Of a stretch of DNA of 64,000 nucleotides, positions 33,701-44,988 are shown one piece after another. The stretch is from Adiantum capillus-veneris. Its lineage: Eukaryota > Streptophyta > Polypodiopsida > Polypodiales > Pteridaceae. The notes below the pieces were generated by a model that saw nothing but the letters and a program-made list of their open reading frames with translations, was not told the origin of the DNA and did no database searches. A program made the translations under genes and the position numbers. The first letter of the stretch is position 1; each line of letters starts with the position of its first letter. Location of the stretch: positions 135,595,420 to 135,659,419 of the forward strand of contig CM043964.1 in the NCBI GenBank assembly GCA_014529385.2, given 5' to 3'.

Positions 33701-34739
33701 GGAAGGGAAGGGAGGGAGGGGGATGGCCCGAATTTACAATTTTTGATGCACCCGAGTTTACCTATTTTCTCAAATTTACACAAAGCGCATCGGATGGCCC
33801 AGATCGCACCCAATCCTCGAAATGGGCGTGGACCATTGATCCCCTCTTGCCCATGCCCGTGTGAGATAGTTAAGAGGGTTCAAGTGGGGGAATCTAGTTA
33901 ATTAATGTGTTTTTTATTTCATAGAGGAAATTTAAAAAACCATGAGAATCTCACCAAGATACCCGTCTAGAAAGTAGAGCTTTGGATGAGGAAGGGGCAT
34001 GGGGAATCACGCGAGGCGAGGAAGGCACGCGAGCCTCGAGAGCTCGGACGAGGGTAATGGCAATGGAGCTAGCTTTTGCAAGATCGTTTTTTTAATTATA
34101 TGGTTTGCTAAGCTCACCTAATTGCTATGAAAATTTCTTCAAGGCGCAGGGACTTCCAGCCTGGGCATTTTAGAGGGTGATTGTCCCTGCCAAGATATGA
34201 GTTTCAATGTTGGATCCCGAGGAATCTCTAAATGAAAGAAATAGAATCTTCCTAAGATTCCAAAAATGTAATCAGTGAGCCCCTCTGTTGTCCCACCGTC
34301 GTGTCTGCTACGGCCTCCACCACACCCCACGCCTAAATCCCCCCCCCCCAGTCTATCGCACACGCTCTCCTCATCTCCAATGCTCTAATATTGCAATTCA
34401 AGTCGGTCCGCCATCTGTGTCACTGACCCCGTATAGCATTTCCTCGCCCCACGCCCTCCCAGTGTGCATAATATGATGTATAGAAGGGATAAGAGACACA
34501 ACTTAGTGATGTGCAGGCTTGGTGCAACACAACACATAGTGTAGGGACACCCCAATGATGAACAGATCTATGTGTTGCACATCATGCAAGCTAGCAAGGG
34601 GGAGAAATCTGTGTCGCCTATTGTGGAGCTCCAGCACCGAGAGTGTGACCTACAGTGAAAGAGAGACAATATCTTTGGAGTCGCGACATCACGAAATGTG
34701 TGCCGCTTCCAGGATCACAACATTGAGAGAGAATAACTT

Positions 34740-34742
<3 letters not shown>

Positions 34743-34772
<30 letters not shown>
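34743..34772. repeat. (GA)n microsatellite
   Basis: About 30 bases of GA; another run of about 25 bases lies at 34830-34854. Confidence 0.95.
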
Positions 34773-34780
<8 letters not shown>

Positions 34781-34954
34781 CGAGAAATATATGTAGTCTC
34801 TTGCGTCATCTAGACACATGGAAACATGGGAGAGAGAGAGAGAGAGAGAGAGAGATCCTAGCCAGCTCTTGTTGCACACGCATGTTGTTAGCCCCATGCA
34901 CTGGTTATGGCCATCAGCTCCAACATCACAGGAGAGGTAGCTGCCTACAGACGA

Positions 34955-35066
<112 letters not shown>

Positions 35067-35244
35067 GCTTTGCCTTTGTCCATTGTCTGCGCCTATGCTG
35101 CCCTCTGCCTCCGGGTCTCCCTCCAATGCCCCTGCCAACCAAAGGCGTTGTCCTACCTTGCCCCACCCACTTGCCCTCCTTTGCAACGCAAGGACTGCGG
35201 ATGCTCTCAAACCCTTAGAAATGCCAAAAAAATGCACCAAACCT

Positions 35245-35280
35245 CCCCCCCCCCCCCCCCCCCCCCCCCCGCGCCCCCCC

Positions 35281-35317
<37 letters not shown>
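35245..35317. repeat. Poly-C then (CT)n tract
   Basis: Twenty-six Cs, a short interruption, more Cs, then about 34 bases of CT: a strand-asymmetric polypyrimidine tract. Confidence 0.95.
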
Positions 35318-35320
<3 letters not shown>

Positions 35321-36474
35321 CACATGCCACTTTCTCCCTTTTTCCCTTCAAAGGGATGGGAGTATCTCCCAAGATTCTCACTAATGAGCCCGTTGGCACT
35401 ACTTAGTAGATTCTATTTGAATCCAAAATTGAAAAGACATATTGGCTTACTTTTGCTAGTTAGAAATAGTAAAATTGTACTTCTTACACTAGGAAATTGT
35501 TTTGCTAGATAATGTGAGGCTTTAACTAGTTATTTGACATGTTAACTATGAATGCTACACTTTTATTATATCGTAATATTTATCATTAAAAAAAAACATA
35601 AACGATGTAGGAATACATACTAGGTCCTTTCAGTATATCCACTTGGTATACTGGGTCGTTTCGACCATTCATTACTTAATTACCGATGAAGATTCTCCAA
35701 TGGCTTAACTTTTAAAACAGGTAGACGACTACGAGGTGATGCACACGGCACTCTCCTCCATGCCCGCGTTCCTGCGCTGTCCTCTGTTGCTCGTCCTCAC
35801 CCTGGCGCTCATCCTTTGGACTGCCCTTGCCCGCCACTGAGCTCACTGACCTCCGGACTGCGCCTGCCCACCACTGATCTCACTGCTGCTCGTCCTCAGC
35901 CCGTGCTCATGTTGCGCACTCTCCCTGCCCGCCTCAGTCCCACTCTCCAGCTGTTGTTCGTGTCCAGCTGCTGTTCCACCGGCCTCTCTCTCTGCCCTGG
36001 ACAGCACAATCACCCCCTGCATCGCCATGCCAGGCTGCGTGCCTCTGTGCGCGTCTGTGGGTGCGTGAGAGAGAGAGAGACAGAGCCCTTCACTCCACGC
36101 GATCGGCTGGGCAACAAAAAAAAATCATGGCCCGCCGCTCTCGCTCCAGCCGCCACCTCCTGCTCCTCGCGTGCGCTATACGAAGGTGACTGCACTCGCC
36201 ACGTGGCAGATTGCCATTTTTTTCCCTTCTAAACATGAGAGCATCCCCTCAGATTCGCCTCAATTCACCTACTTAGCAAAATTGAGCAGACATACTAGGT
36301 CCTTCTAGTTTTTAGCTCTCACATTATAAACTTTTGTTTAAGCTATAACAATAAATTTTGCAAATGACTCTCTGCTTTTCCTCAAAAGTGTGCCCTCAAG
36401 TCATCAGCAAGGCCCTAAAAGTGCAAACATACGCCTTAGCTTCAAGATCCAAGTGTAACATTGAAATGTCAAGA

Positions 36475-36476
<2 letters not shown>

Positions 36477-36520
<44 letters not shown>
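36477..36520. repeat. (CT)n microsatellite
   Basis: About 44 bases of CT, directly before the LINE fragment. Confidence 0.95.
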
Positions 36521-36522
<2 letters not shown>

Positions 36523-36875
36523 AGACAGGCGAGATTGTGTAAAAGGGAAGATCTTGGGAGCCCCTCTAGGAGTGGATGTAACCCACAAGCACAGATTCCT
36601 TTGGGTTATGGAGAAGGTAAGGACCAAGATGCGAAGGTGGGAGTATGTGCTTCTCCCCTTTCCGAGTATGCTCCCATATATAGCCTTCAACGGTTCGCTT
36701 CCTAAGCTGGCCAAATGCAACTAGAAAGAGTTCTTGAAAACTGTGAAGAGATTCCTATGAAAAAACAACACTAAAGACTCTATGCCCTGGCAGTTGGCTA
36801 CATGGGAGACAGTTGAAAGACCTATGGAGCAAGGCGGTCTAGTGATTCTTAACCCTAGCATCCATGCGGAGGTCC
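36521..36875 (+). pseudogene. LINE reverse-transcriptase fragment, left part
   Basis: Translation gives ILGAPLGVDVT, FLWVMEKVRTKMRRWEY and, after two stops, MPWQLATWETVERP and GGLVILNPSIHAEV, the post-catalytic RT region of a plant LINE different from the one at 27942. It is interrupted by the Copia element at 36876. Joining across one copy of the GGTCC duplication continues the frame at 42446. Confidence 0.75.
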
Positions 36876-37013
36876 TACTGGGATTCAGGCCAACTGGCTG
36901 GACATCCCACTTACTACTAACCCATCTACTAACCTAACCATGTATACACTTATTCTTTAATACAACAAACGCTCTCGCACTTGCCCTCGTACACGCTTTC
37001 ATTGGCACCTTCA
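36876..37013 (+). repeat. Copia 5' LTR (138 bp)
   Basis: Matches the 3' LTR at both ends (GGGATTCAGGCCAACTGG; TTGGCACCTTCA). It starts TACTGGG where the 3' LTR has TGCTGGG, so the terminal TG is mutated, and it lacks about 67 bases present in the 3' LTR. Confidence 0.9.
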
Positions 37014-37015
37014 AT

Positions 37016-37027
37016 TGGTATCAGAGC
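37016..37027 (+). other. Copia primer-binding site (tRNA-Met)
   Basis: TGGTATCAGAGC two bases after the 5' LTR. Confidence 0.9.
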
Positions 37028-38143
37028 AGGGTTTGTGCTTGCCGTTTTTGCGTCCGTGCGCACACACTTTTAAAAGTGCACAGGTTTTCGATTTCGGCAT
37101 CGATAAATTCAGCATTTCGAGAGTGTTTCCATCAGGCGTCTTGGGGTTTTACCCCCCTTTCGAAGCTGTTCGTGCAGTCGAAAGCTTCATTAGAGCTACG
37201 CTTCAGAAGTTGTATTTTTTCAACTCCACTTTTGCTACAGATACAGGTACAAGTATAGGACACAGGTGCAAGTTTTTCAAAGACTATTTTGGGATGGTAT
37301 ATAGCCGTTTTATGGCTAGTATGTGCTATTGAGATGGTGTTTATGGGCTGATTAGGAGCACTTTTCGGCATCAACATTGTCTCGGGTTTTTCAGGTGTCC
37401 ATCTCCTCACAGGTTCTTGCATACATACAGGACACCCAGGTTTCTTACAGGTTGCAGTGTTTAGCATCAACACAAATTTCAGTGGGAGTATTTGATGCTC
37501 ATATGCATTGTTTTGGCACTTTTGATAGTGCTTGAGCTCTTTTGAGAGCGGTTTTACTCCCCACAGGGATTTGTTTACTGCTTGCACATTTTGTTTGGCA
37601 CCTGTTTGAGCGCGTATACTGCACCTTGCAGTATTGTTGACAATGGATGTAAGTTGAGTTGCGGAAACTTCCATATGTACCTTTTGTGGAGCCGATTTAG
37701 CTTGTTTCTGGCAGTCCCAACCGTTTCTGAGACTCGGTTTGGAGGCCCTTTCTGAGATTGGGCTGGTTTCTTGTCTGCATAACTTTTTGTGAGGGTCGAT
37801 AGCGTGAGGTTTTCTTGAGCTGAGGGATTCTCGAATGTTGAGATCCTTTCGGTGATACAGGTTGCTGGAGTACCCTTTTTTCGTGGCCTCGCCATAGGAC
37901 ATGTATAGAGAGGGCTAGGTGCCTTTGACATCGTGTTGGCAGTCTTGGGTCAGCTTTTGACTTTTTATGCACAATTAGTGGTTGATGCGTCTGTCTTATG
38001 CTTTGAGAGCATTACTTTTGATGCGTTACTGATCACTTGTGACAGTTTTGGATTGAGATTCTGTCAGTTTTTTGGGGGAAACTCTGCCGGATTTTTTCCA
38101 GAATTACCAGTGTTTATCGCCAGATTATCTTTAGCTTGCATCC
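37028..38143 (+). other. Copia leader region
   Basis: Untranslated leader of about 1.1 kb between primer-binding site and gag. A long minus-strand frame across it (37902-37132) has no recognised domain and is most likely chance. Confidence 0.6.
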
Positions 38144-38940
38144 ATGTCATCTAGTGGTGAAAAGGATATTTACAATATCGGAAAATTTGATGGGACGAAT
38201 TTTGCTATCTGGAAAGAGCAGATTCAAGATGTTCTTATACAAAAAGGCCAGCTGGATCCTATCATGGAGCGCCCAGAGGGCGAGTATACAGATGTTGAGT
38301 GGGAGAAACTTGATGCTAAGGCCAAATCTACCCTCCGTTTGCATTTGGCCGAATTTGTGTACTTTACTATAGTTGGAGAAAGAACTGCTAGAGATGTATG
38401 GGATAACTTGTATTCCAGTTATGAGAACAAAAGTGCCAATAATAAGGTTTTCTTGATGAAGAAGCTGTTTGACCTTCATATGAAGGAAGAGGGCACTATT
38501 TCTACTCACATTAATGAGTTCAATATCATTTTCACTCAGTTGACCACTCAGGGTTTGGTCTTCGATGAGGAAATCAAATGTATCTTGTTGCTATGCAATT
38601 TACCCTCATCTTGGGATACGTTCTGTACTGTGATTAGCAACTCAGCATCTGGTACCGGTCTAGTGTACAATGACGTCCTTGGGAGTCTGTTTACCGAGGA
38701 GATTTGCAGGAAATCTCTCGAAGGCAAGAAGGATGGTGATGCGTATGTTGCTAGTGATAGATAGAGGGGTCGCACTCAAAGTCGTGCCAAAAGCAAGGAA
38801 CGTGGGGACTCACACAGTAAGTCTCGGGGTTCTATGCGTAATGTCGAGTGCTATCACTACCATAAAAAAGGGCATGGAAGAAGGATTGCAAGAAATGGCA
38901 GCAAAGCATCCGGTGAAACTTCTAAGTCTGATGATTCAAA
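38144..38940 (+). pseudogene. Copia gag
   Basis: Starts MSSSGEKDIYNIGKFDGTNF and contains the UBN2/gag capsid wording (FAIWKEQIQDVL, ARDVWDNLYSSYENKS, THINEFNIIFTQL, LLLCNLPSSWDTF). A TAG at 38762 breaks the frame, which then continues. The nucleocapsid knuckle near 38847 reads CYHYHKKGHGRR, with the second and last Cys lost. Confidence 0.9.
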
Positions 38941-39484
38941 CAAGGGCAAAGCAAAGTTAGAGGAGATCAATGTGTTAGAGTCTTCAAATTCTCCTATTGT
39001 AGAGACTCTTCCAGCGGTTGTTATGCCACTTACCTCTGACGTATTGGTCTTCACAGCAAATCTACCTGTCGAGGCTCTTGTTACAGAAGATGCACAATAT
39101 GCACAAAATTGGATAGTAGATTGTGGTGCGAGTTTCCATGTGACACCACATAGAGAGTGGTTCTCTACTTATTCTCACTCTTGTGGCAAAATGAGACTTG
39201 TTGATGCTTATGAACTAGACATTGAGGGTGTCGAAAACGTCAAATTGCATCTAAGGAATGGCACGCACTTTACTTTATGTAATGTCAGGCATGTGCCCAA
39301 GTTGACTAAAGCCTTCATTTCTGTTGGTCAGCTTAATGATTTGGGCTACAACACCACATTTGGCAATGGTTCGTGGATAGTACACAAAGGTAATCTTGTT
39401 GTACTTAGAGGTCAGAAGCATGGTACCTTGTATTCCATGCATGTGCCAGATGTTGGTCATGATTACATAGTTGCTGTCTACTGA
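38941..39484 (+). pseudogene. Copia protease and pre-integrase region
   Basis: In frame with gag. The protease site reads WIVDCGASFHVTPHREW (Asp-Cys-Gly instead of Asp-Ser/Thr-Gly), followed by NVRHVPKLTKAFISVGQL. The frame ends at a TGA (39482). The GAG-pre-integrase HWHxxLGH motif is seen just beyond in broken frames. Confidence 0.85.
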
Positions 39485-39543
39485 GTTGTGGCATTGCTAG
39501 CTAGGTCATATTAGCCAAAAAGGAATGAGAACTCTGACTCGTT

Positions 39544-40938
39544 TTGGCTACTTACCTGTCTTGTGAGCACTATATCTATGGCAAACAGACTAGGTCCGTG
39601 CACTTACCATTGGGTCAAAAGCAAGCTGAACCTCTAGATTTAGTACATAGTGATGTTTGTGGTCCTATGTCAAACCAAATTTCTAGGGGGGCTAGCTATT
39701 TTGTGACATTCATAGATGACTCTACTCGAAAGGTGTGGGCATATTCTTTGAAACATAAGGATCAAGTTCTTCCTGTGTGCCAAATTTTTTTAGCACTCGT
39801 TGAGAATCAGTTTGGCAAGAAACTCAAGAGGTTGCGGACTGACAATGGTGGAGAGTATGTATCCAAGGAGTTTGACAATTTTTGTGCTAAAAGGGGGATT
39901 AAAAGGCAGTTTATTGCACCATACACACCAGCTCAGAATGGAGTTTCTAAGCGCATGAATCGTACGATTCAAGAAAGAGTCACAACCATGCTTTCTAGAG
40001 AAAATCTCACACAAGGCTTTTGGGCAGAAGCCATCTTGACTGCAGTGCACATTATAAATCGTTCGCCTAGTACTCCATTGAATTATGAGATTCCAGAAGA
40101 GTTATGGCCTAAACATAAGCCCCACTATGACCATCTACCTGTTTTTGGTTGTGAAGCTTATACTCACGTGCCTAAACAACTTTGCCAAAAGTTAGAGCCA
40201 AAGTCACACAAAAGTATTTTCATTGGATATGGTGCAGATGGAGAGATGGGATATCGTCTTTGGCACCCAAAATCTCGTCGAGTCATCCGTAGTTCAGATG
40301 TGATCTTCAATGAGTCGAAGATGCATAAACAACCTATCAAGGAAATAGAAATTCGGAGAGTCACTTTTGAGGATGTTGCCTCAGAGACAGTGAAATCAAC
40401 TCAGCGGGCTAGCGATGTACCTTCCACTAGCAATACTCCAGAGGGAGCAGATAGCAATGGTCAAGGAGTGAGATGGTCTACTAGAGTCTCTCATCCACCT
40501 GCGCGTTTTGAGCTAGGTCTTGATTACATCATATTGACCGATTGCGGTGAGCCAAGCTGCTACCAAGAACCCATCATGACAGATGATGTGGTGAAGTGGG
40601 AGCAAGCTATGCAGTCTGAGTATAACTCGATTCTGGCTAATGACACTTGGGACTTGGTAGAACTGCCAAATGATGCGAAAGCTTTACCTTGCAAATGGGT
40701 TTACAAGAAGAACTTTACCTCAGGTGATCCAAATCCAAAGTACAAGGCTAGGCTTGTAGCCAAAGGGTTCAAACAACAAAAGGGAGTCGATTTTGATCAA
40801 ATCTTCTCGCATGTGGTCAAGTTGACAATGCTTAGAACTGTACTTGGTCTTGTAACGATTGAGGACATGGAACTTTTCCAAATGGATGTGAAGACAACAT
40901 TTCTTCACGGGGATGTCGATGAGGTTGTTTACATGTAG
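39544..40938 (+). pseudogene. Copia integrase and start of reverse transcriptase
   Basis: A 464-codon frame. Integrase Asp residues are in DLVHSDVCGP and RLRTDNGGEY, but the third acidic position in QNGVSKRMNRT is Lys where QNGVAERxNRT is usual, so the DDE triad is broken. The integrase C-terminus and linker follow. The RT begins DTWDLVELPNDAKALPCKWV and reaches LFQMDVKTTFLHGD (first RT Asp), ending at a TAG (40936). Confidence 0.92.
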
Positions 40939-42166
40939 TAGCCTGAAGGGTTTTTTCAGGAGAATGCATATCGTGAGGAGCTAGTATGTAAGCTCAAAAA
41001 GGCACTTTATGGCTTAAATCAGGGTTCAAGGCAGTGATATCATAAATTTGATGCATGTATGAGGTCTCAAGTATATAAAGGAGCGAAGAGGATCACTACT
41101 TGTACACCTGAAAGCTAGATGATGGCTCGATGATCATTCTAGTTTTGTATGTTGATGACATGCTTATAGCTGGGAAATCCATTGCGAAAATTGCCAACTT
41201 GAAGAAAACACTTAGCAATAATTTTGCAATGAAAGATTTGGGGGATGCTACACACTTTCTTGGCATGCGAATCAAAAGAGATCGCAAACGTCGTATTCTT
41301 GAGTTATCTCAGGGAACATACATTGAGAAAGTTTTGCAGCGCTTCAATATGCAGGGGGGGAAAGCATTGAGTACCCCAATGCAGGCATTCTTGAAACTCA
41401 GCAAGGAAGATGCACCCAAATCTCATGATGAGCGAGCTGAAATGGCTAACATACCATATTCTTCGGCAGTGTCTCATGTATGCTATGGTGGCCACAAGAC
41501 CAGACATTGCGTTTGTAGTGGGAGTGGTGAGCCGATATATGGCAAATCCTGCCAGCAAGCATTGGGAAGCAGCAAAGCACATTCTTAGGTACCTCAAAGG
41601 TACGATCGGCAAGTGTTTACGCTTCAGGAGCAGTGATGCATCCATCATAGGTTATGTGGATGCAGACTATGTGGGTTGTGTCAACAATAGAAGATCGGCA
41701 TCTGGCTATGTTTTCATCATAGGTTATGTGGATGCAGACTATGTGGGTTGTGTCAACAATAGAAGATCGACATCTGGCTATGTTTTCATATTTGCTGGAG
41801 CAGCAGTATCTTGGAGGTCATGTCTTCAAGATTGTATGTCGTCTTCCACTACGGAAGTAGAGTACGTTGCATTGTCGGATGCAAGTAAAGAGGTTGTATG
41901 GTTATCTCGCTTGGTCAAAAATCTTGGCATTGATGAGACTCCAATGATATATTGTGATAGTTAGAGTGCTCTTGCATTGGCAAGGAATTCCTCACTCCAA
42001 ATCGAAACACATTGAAGTCAGGTATCATCTTGTGAGAGATTTCTTGGCCAAAATGCTCATTGATTTGGTCAAGGTACACACTGACGACAACCCAACAGAT
42101 GCTTTGACAAAAGGCTTAGCTTTGGAGCGGTTTACACATTGCAGTGAGTTGATGGGTATAGGTTGA
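40939..42166 (+). pseudogene. Copia reverse transcriptase (rest) and RNase H
   Basis: Frame-shifted pieces give KKALYGLNQG, then LVLYVDDMLIAGK (catalytic YVDD near 41148), KDLGDATHFLGM, MYAMVATRPDIAFVVGVVSRY and HWEAAKHILRYLKGT. RNase H contains GYVDADYVGC twice because of a 72-bp tandem duplication (41644-41715, 41716-41787), then SSSTTEVEYVALSDASKEV and SKHIEVRYHLVRD. The end is ALTKGLALERF. Confidence 0.92.
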
Positions 42167-42224
42167 AGCCACTAGATTGCTTCACGGTTGTATATACCAG
42201 ATCACTTGGGCTGCGTTGGCCTTC

Positions 42225-42235
42225 AAGTGGGAGTT
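42225..42235 (+). other. Copia polypurine tract
   Basis: AAGTGGGAGT directly before the 3' LTR. Confidence 0.75.
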
Positions 42236-42440
42236 TGCTGGGATTCAGGCCAACTGGGTGGACATCCCACTTACTACTAACCCATCTACTAACTTAACCA
42301 TGTATACACTTATTCTTTAATACAACAGAATAAGGAGCTGCAACAACAGGATAACGTTGTTGTGCGCTCCACCCAAAGCAGGTCTCTCTCTCTCTCTGCT
42401 CTCGCACTTGCACTCGCACACACTTCCCTTGGCACCTTCA
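42236..42440 (+). repeat. Copia 3' LTR (205 bp)
   Basis: Begins TGCTGGGATTCAGG and ends GGCACCTTCA. It carries a segment of about 67 bases (42327-42393, with a short CT run) missing from the 5' LTR. Confidence 0.9.
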
Positions 42441-42445
42441 GGTCC

Positions 42446-42570
42446 AATGTGCTAAGTTTGTGGTTACAAGAACTAAGCAAGACTAGGCATGGGCTACCAT
42501 GGCTAGGGCTATCATGGAAAGCTCTAAATTATGCTCAAAAGGTGGCCTATGGAAAGGGTTGGAACCTTGA
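42446..42570 (+). pseudogene. LINE reverse-transcriptase fragment, right part
   Basis: Continues the frame of the fragment ending at 36875: after one GGTCC the translation reads AEVQCAKFVVTRTKQ, then AWATMARAIMES, typical of the region after the RT core. It ends where Gypsy protease sequence starts. Confidence 0.7.
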
Positions 42571-43238
42571 CACCACCATGGCAATTCTTGACAATGGGGC
42601 TGGGGTGGCCATTGTTACGAAAGAAACATGGAAAAAATGGGAAAAACTTCCTTTAAATGTACCATTAAACAAAGTAGGAAAATACTATGAAGGAGAAGAT
42701 GGCAACACGACTCTTCCTATGGAATTTCAAGGTGTCACCACCATGGCAATTCTTGAGAGTGGGGTTGAGGTGGCCATTGTTACAAAAAAACAAGGAAAAA
42801 CTCCTTTAAGAGCAACAAGAATGAAACTACAACTCGCAGATGGATATATGGAGAAACCCCTAGGACTTCTAGACAAAGTAGTTTCACCTCTTGCGGAATT
42901 GAAAATGAGCATACATTTGCTATTGTTGATTTTGGCAAGAAGAACAACTATAACATCATGATGGGAATACATTCATGAGACACTTAAAAATGGTCCAGGA
43001 TTGGGGATATGACCATATTTACCTAAGGAATATGGAGATCACAACCAGGATAAAATTAAAAGACCATAGATACAAGGATGTGATGAGAACTCTTTTTGAA
43101 GAGTTCGATCCAGCTACCTTAGAGGGATCTGAACTTCCAGCATGGTTAGGAGATCATTTTGAATTTGTGTCAGGTTTTATGACTTTCCAAATCAAAAACC
43201 TAGACGGCAACAACGCTATACGAAGAAAAGAGCTTTAA
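42571..43238 (+). pseudogene. Gypsy protease region with duplicated active site
   Basis: The active-site segment appears twice, 165 bases apart in frame: TTMAILDNGAGVAIVTKETW (42574) and TTMAILESGVEVAIVTKK (42739), where an intact enzyme would have Asp-Thr/Ser-Gly. KLQLADGYMEKPLGLL follows, and after a frameshift NIIMG and MRHLKMVQDWGYDHIYLR, the late part of this protease type. Confidence 0.8.
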
Positions 43239-43762
43239 ACATGGCCAAAGAAAATTCGATGCCGAGAGTGAAGGGTAAAACACAGTTCTTAATGCTTGTT
43301 AAGGTTGAAGATCGTGTAAAAGACAAAATCTCAGGCCGATTCACGAAAACTCAAGACCCAAAAAAAAAGCACTAGGAGCTTGAGGAAACAAGCTCAAAAG
43401 ATTGAAAAGGAAACGAAACATAAGAAACCAAAAGAACCACGGAAGAAAATGGACTACGAAGATAGAAAGCAAAGAGGAAGAGAGCACATAAAGCAAAAAG
43501 ATGAGTGTCCCTTCCTACTATCAGAAATTCACCATCCAGAATAGGAAAATAGTGATGGCACAGCCAATAACGAAGAAAAAAGGAGATGAATCATATGACG
43601 GCCTTGAAAATGCAAAATAAATAGACTTGGCAGAGCTCAAAGAGGACCTGAGATTAGTCTATATAGCAACGGATTTGAGCACAGAAAAAGAGAAGAGTTG
43701 CTCATCCAACTCCTCAAGGAGTATAATTTTTTTTTTCTTGGTCATATAAGGACCTTAAGGGA
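43239..43762 (+). other. Linker between Gypsy protease and RT
   Basis: Lys/Glu-rich sequence with stops in every frame; probably decayed pol linker. Confidence 0.5.
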
Positions 43763-44649
43763 GTGGATCCATCAATATGTCAATATACAATCCCCTTGAA
43801 GCTTGATGCCAAACCGTGCAAACAATTTTCCTATACCTATAATGATACATTTGCCAAACGAGTCAAAGAGGACATCGACAAACTTAAAGAGTCGGAGATC
43901 ATTTATGAGATTGAACACATAGATTGGGTGTTGCCCAATGTGGTTGTCCCCAAGAAAAATGGAAAATTTGCATATATGTGTAAATCTCAAGAAAGTGAAT
44001 GATGCAACAATAAGGGATACCTATCCCCACCGTATCATGGAGCATGTGCTCGAACGGGTGACTGGCAAGAAAGCCTACTCCTTCCTAGACGGATTCTCAG
44101 GTTACAATGAATTAGCTATCGCAGCAAAAGACCAATACAAGACAACCTTCGCCACAAAATGGGAAATATATGCTAATAGGGTGATGCCTTTTGGCTTAAC
44201 AAATGCCCCTACCACATTCCAAAGGCCAATGACACACGCTTTCAAAGAACACTTACGAATATTCATGGAGATATACATGGATGACCTTTGTGTACATTGA
44301 AGTCTTAGAACAAAATACATTGAGCATCTTAGAAAGGTATTCAAGAAGTGCAAAACTTATAGAATCTGCCTAAATCCTAAAAAAGTGTCTTCATGGTAAG
44401 ACAAGCAGAATCTTGGGACATATTGTCTCTGAGAATGGTATATCTATCGATCTTGATCAAGATGATTGTAGAGATGCCAAGGCCAACTAATGCCAAGAAA
44501 GTACAGCCCTTCATGGGACATTGTGGGTATTATCGACGGTTCATATACATGTATGTAGTCATTGCATAACCCCTGTACAGGCTAATAGTAGTCTTTGATT
44601 GGTCAGAAGAGTATGAGGATTCATTCAAAAAACTTAAGGATGGGCTTAT
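43763..44649 (+). pseudogene. Gypsy reverse transcriptase
   Basis: Pieces in two frames: IPLKLDAKPCKQFSYTY and LPNVVVPKKNGK, then after a frameshift near 43960 ICVNLKKVNDATIRDTYP, KKAYSFLDGFSGYNELAI (first Asp), MPFGLTNAPTTFQRPM and MEIYMDDLCVH (catalytic YMDD near 44270). The thumb region (HLRKVFKKCKTYRICLNPKK; GHCGYYRRFIYMY) follows in shifted frames up to the nested insertion. Confidence 0.9.
44645..44649. repeat. Target-site duplication CTTAT (left) of the nested element
   Basis: Identical to 46917-46921. Confidence 0.9.
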
Positions 44650-44857
44650 TGTTAAAGTTTAGGCATCTCAAGTGAACTGCCCAATGTGATCCCATTATTT
44701 ATTTTGGCTTTTAAGTATTTATTTTACTTATTTGTTAAAGTCTTGGGTACGGAAATTTACTAGGATTGCTATGTAAGCAACCCGTTGCCTCCATTGTATA
44801 CACAATCAATTATTCATTGCTAAGGTTGATTGGTTCAGGACTCCGAATCATGAGACA

Positions 44858-44939
<82 letters not shown>

Positions 44940-44988
44940 CGTGCTCACTCCCCTTGATCTCTACTCTTTTGCATCGTCGACTTTGACA
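44650..44988 (+). repeat. 5' LTR of the nested element (339 bp)
   Basis: TGTTAAAG...TTTGACA, including a (CT)n run of about 78 bases (44860-44937). The same LTR family occurs at 391. Confidence 0.9.

Larger units (their letters stand above)
36876..42440 (+). mobile_element. Copia LTR retrotransposon, complete but decayed
   Basis: Bounded by LTRs (36876-37013 and 42236-42440) and by a 5-bp target duplication GGTCC (36871-36875, 42441-42445). It has a tRNA-Met primer-binding site, gag, protease, integrase, RT and RNase H in Copia order, and a polypurine tract. It inserted into a LINE fragment. Confidence 0.95.

Noticed and set aside
37132-37902. 256-codon minus-strand frame in the Copia leader
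   Set aside because: Lies in the untranslated leader of a clearly plus-strand element and has no recognisable domain.
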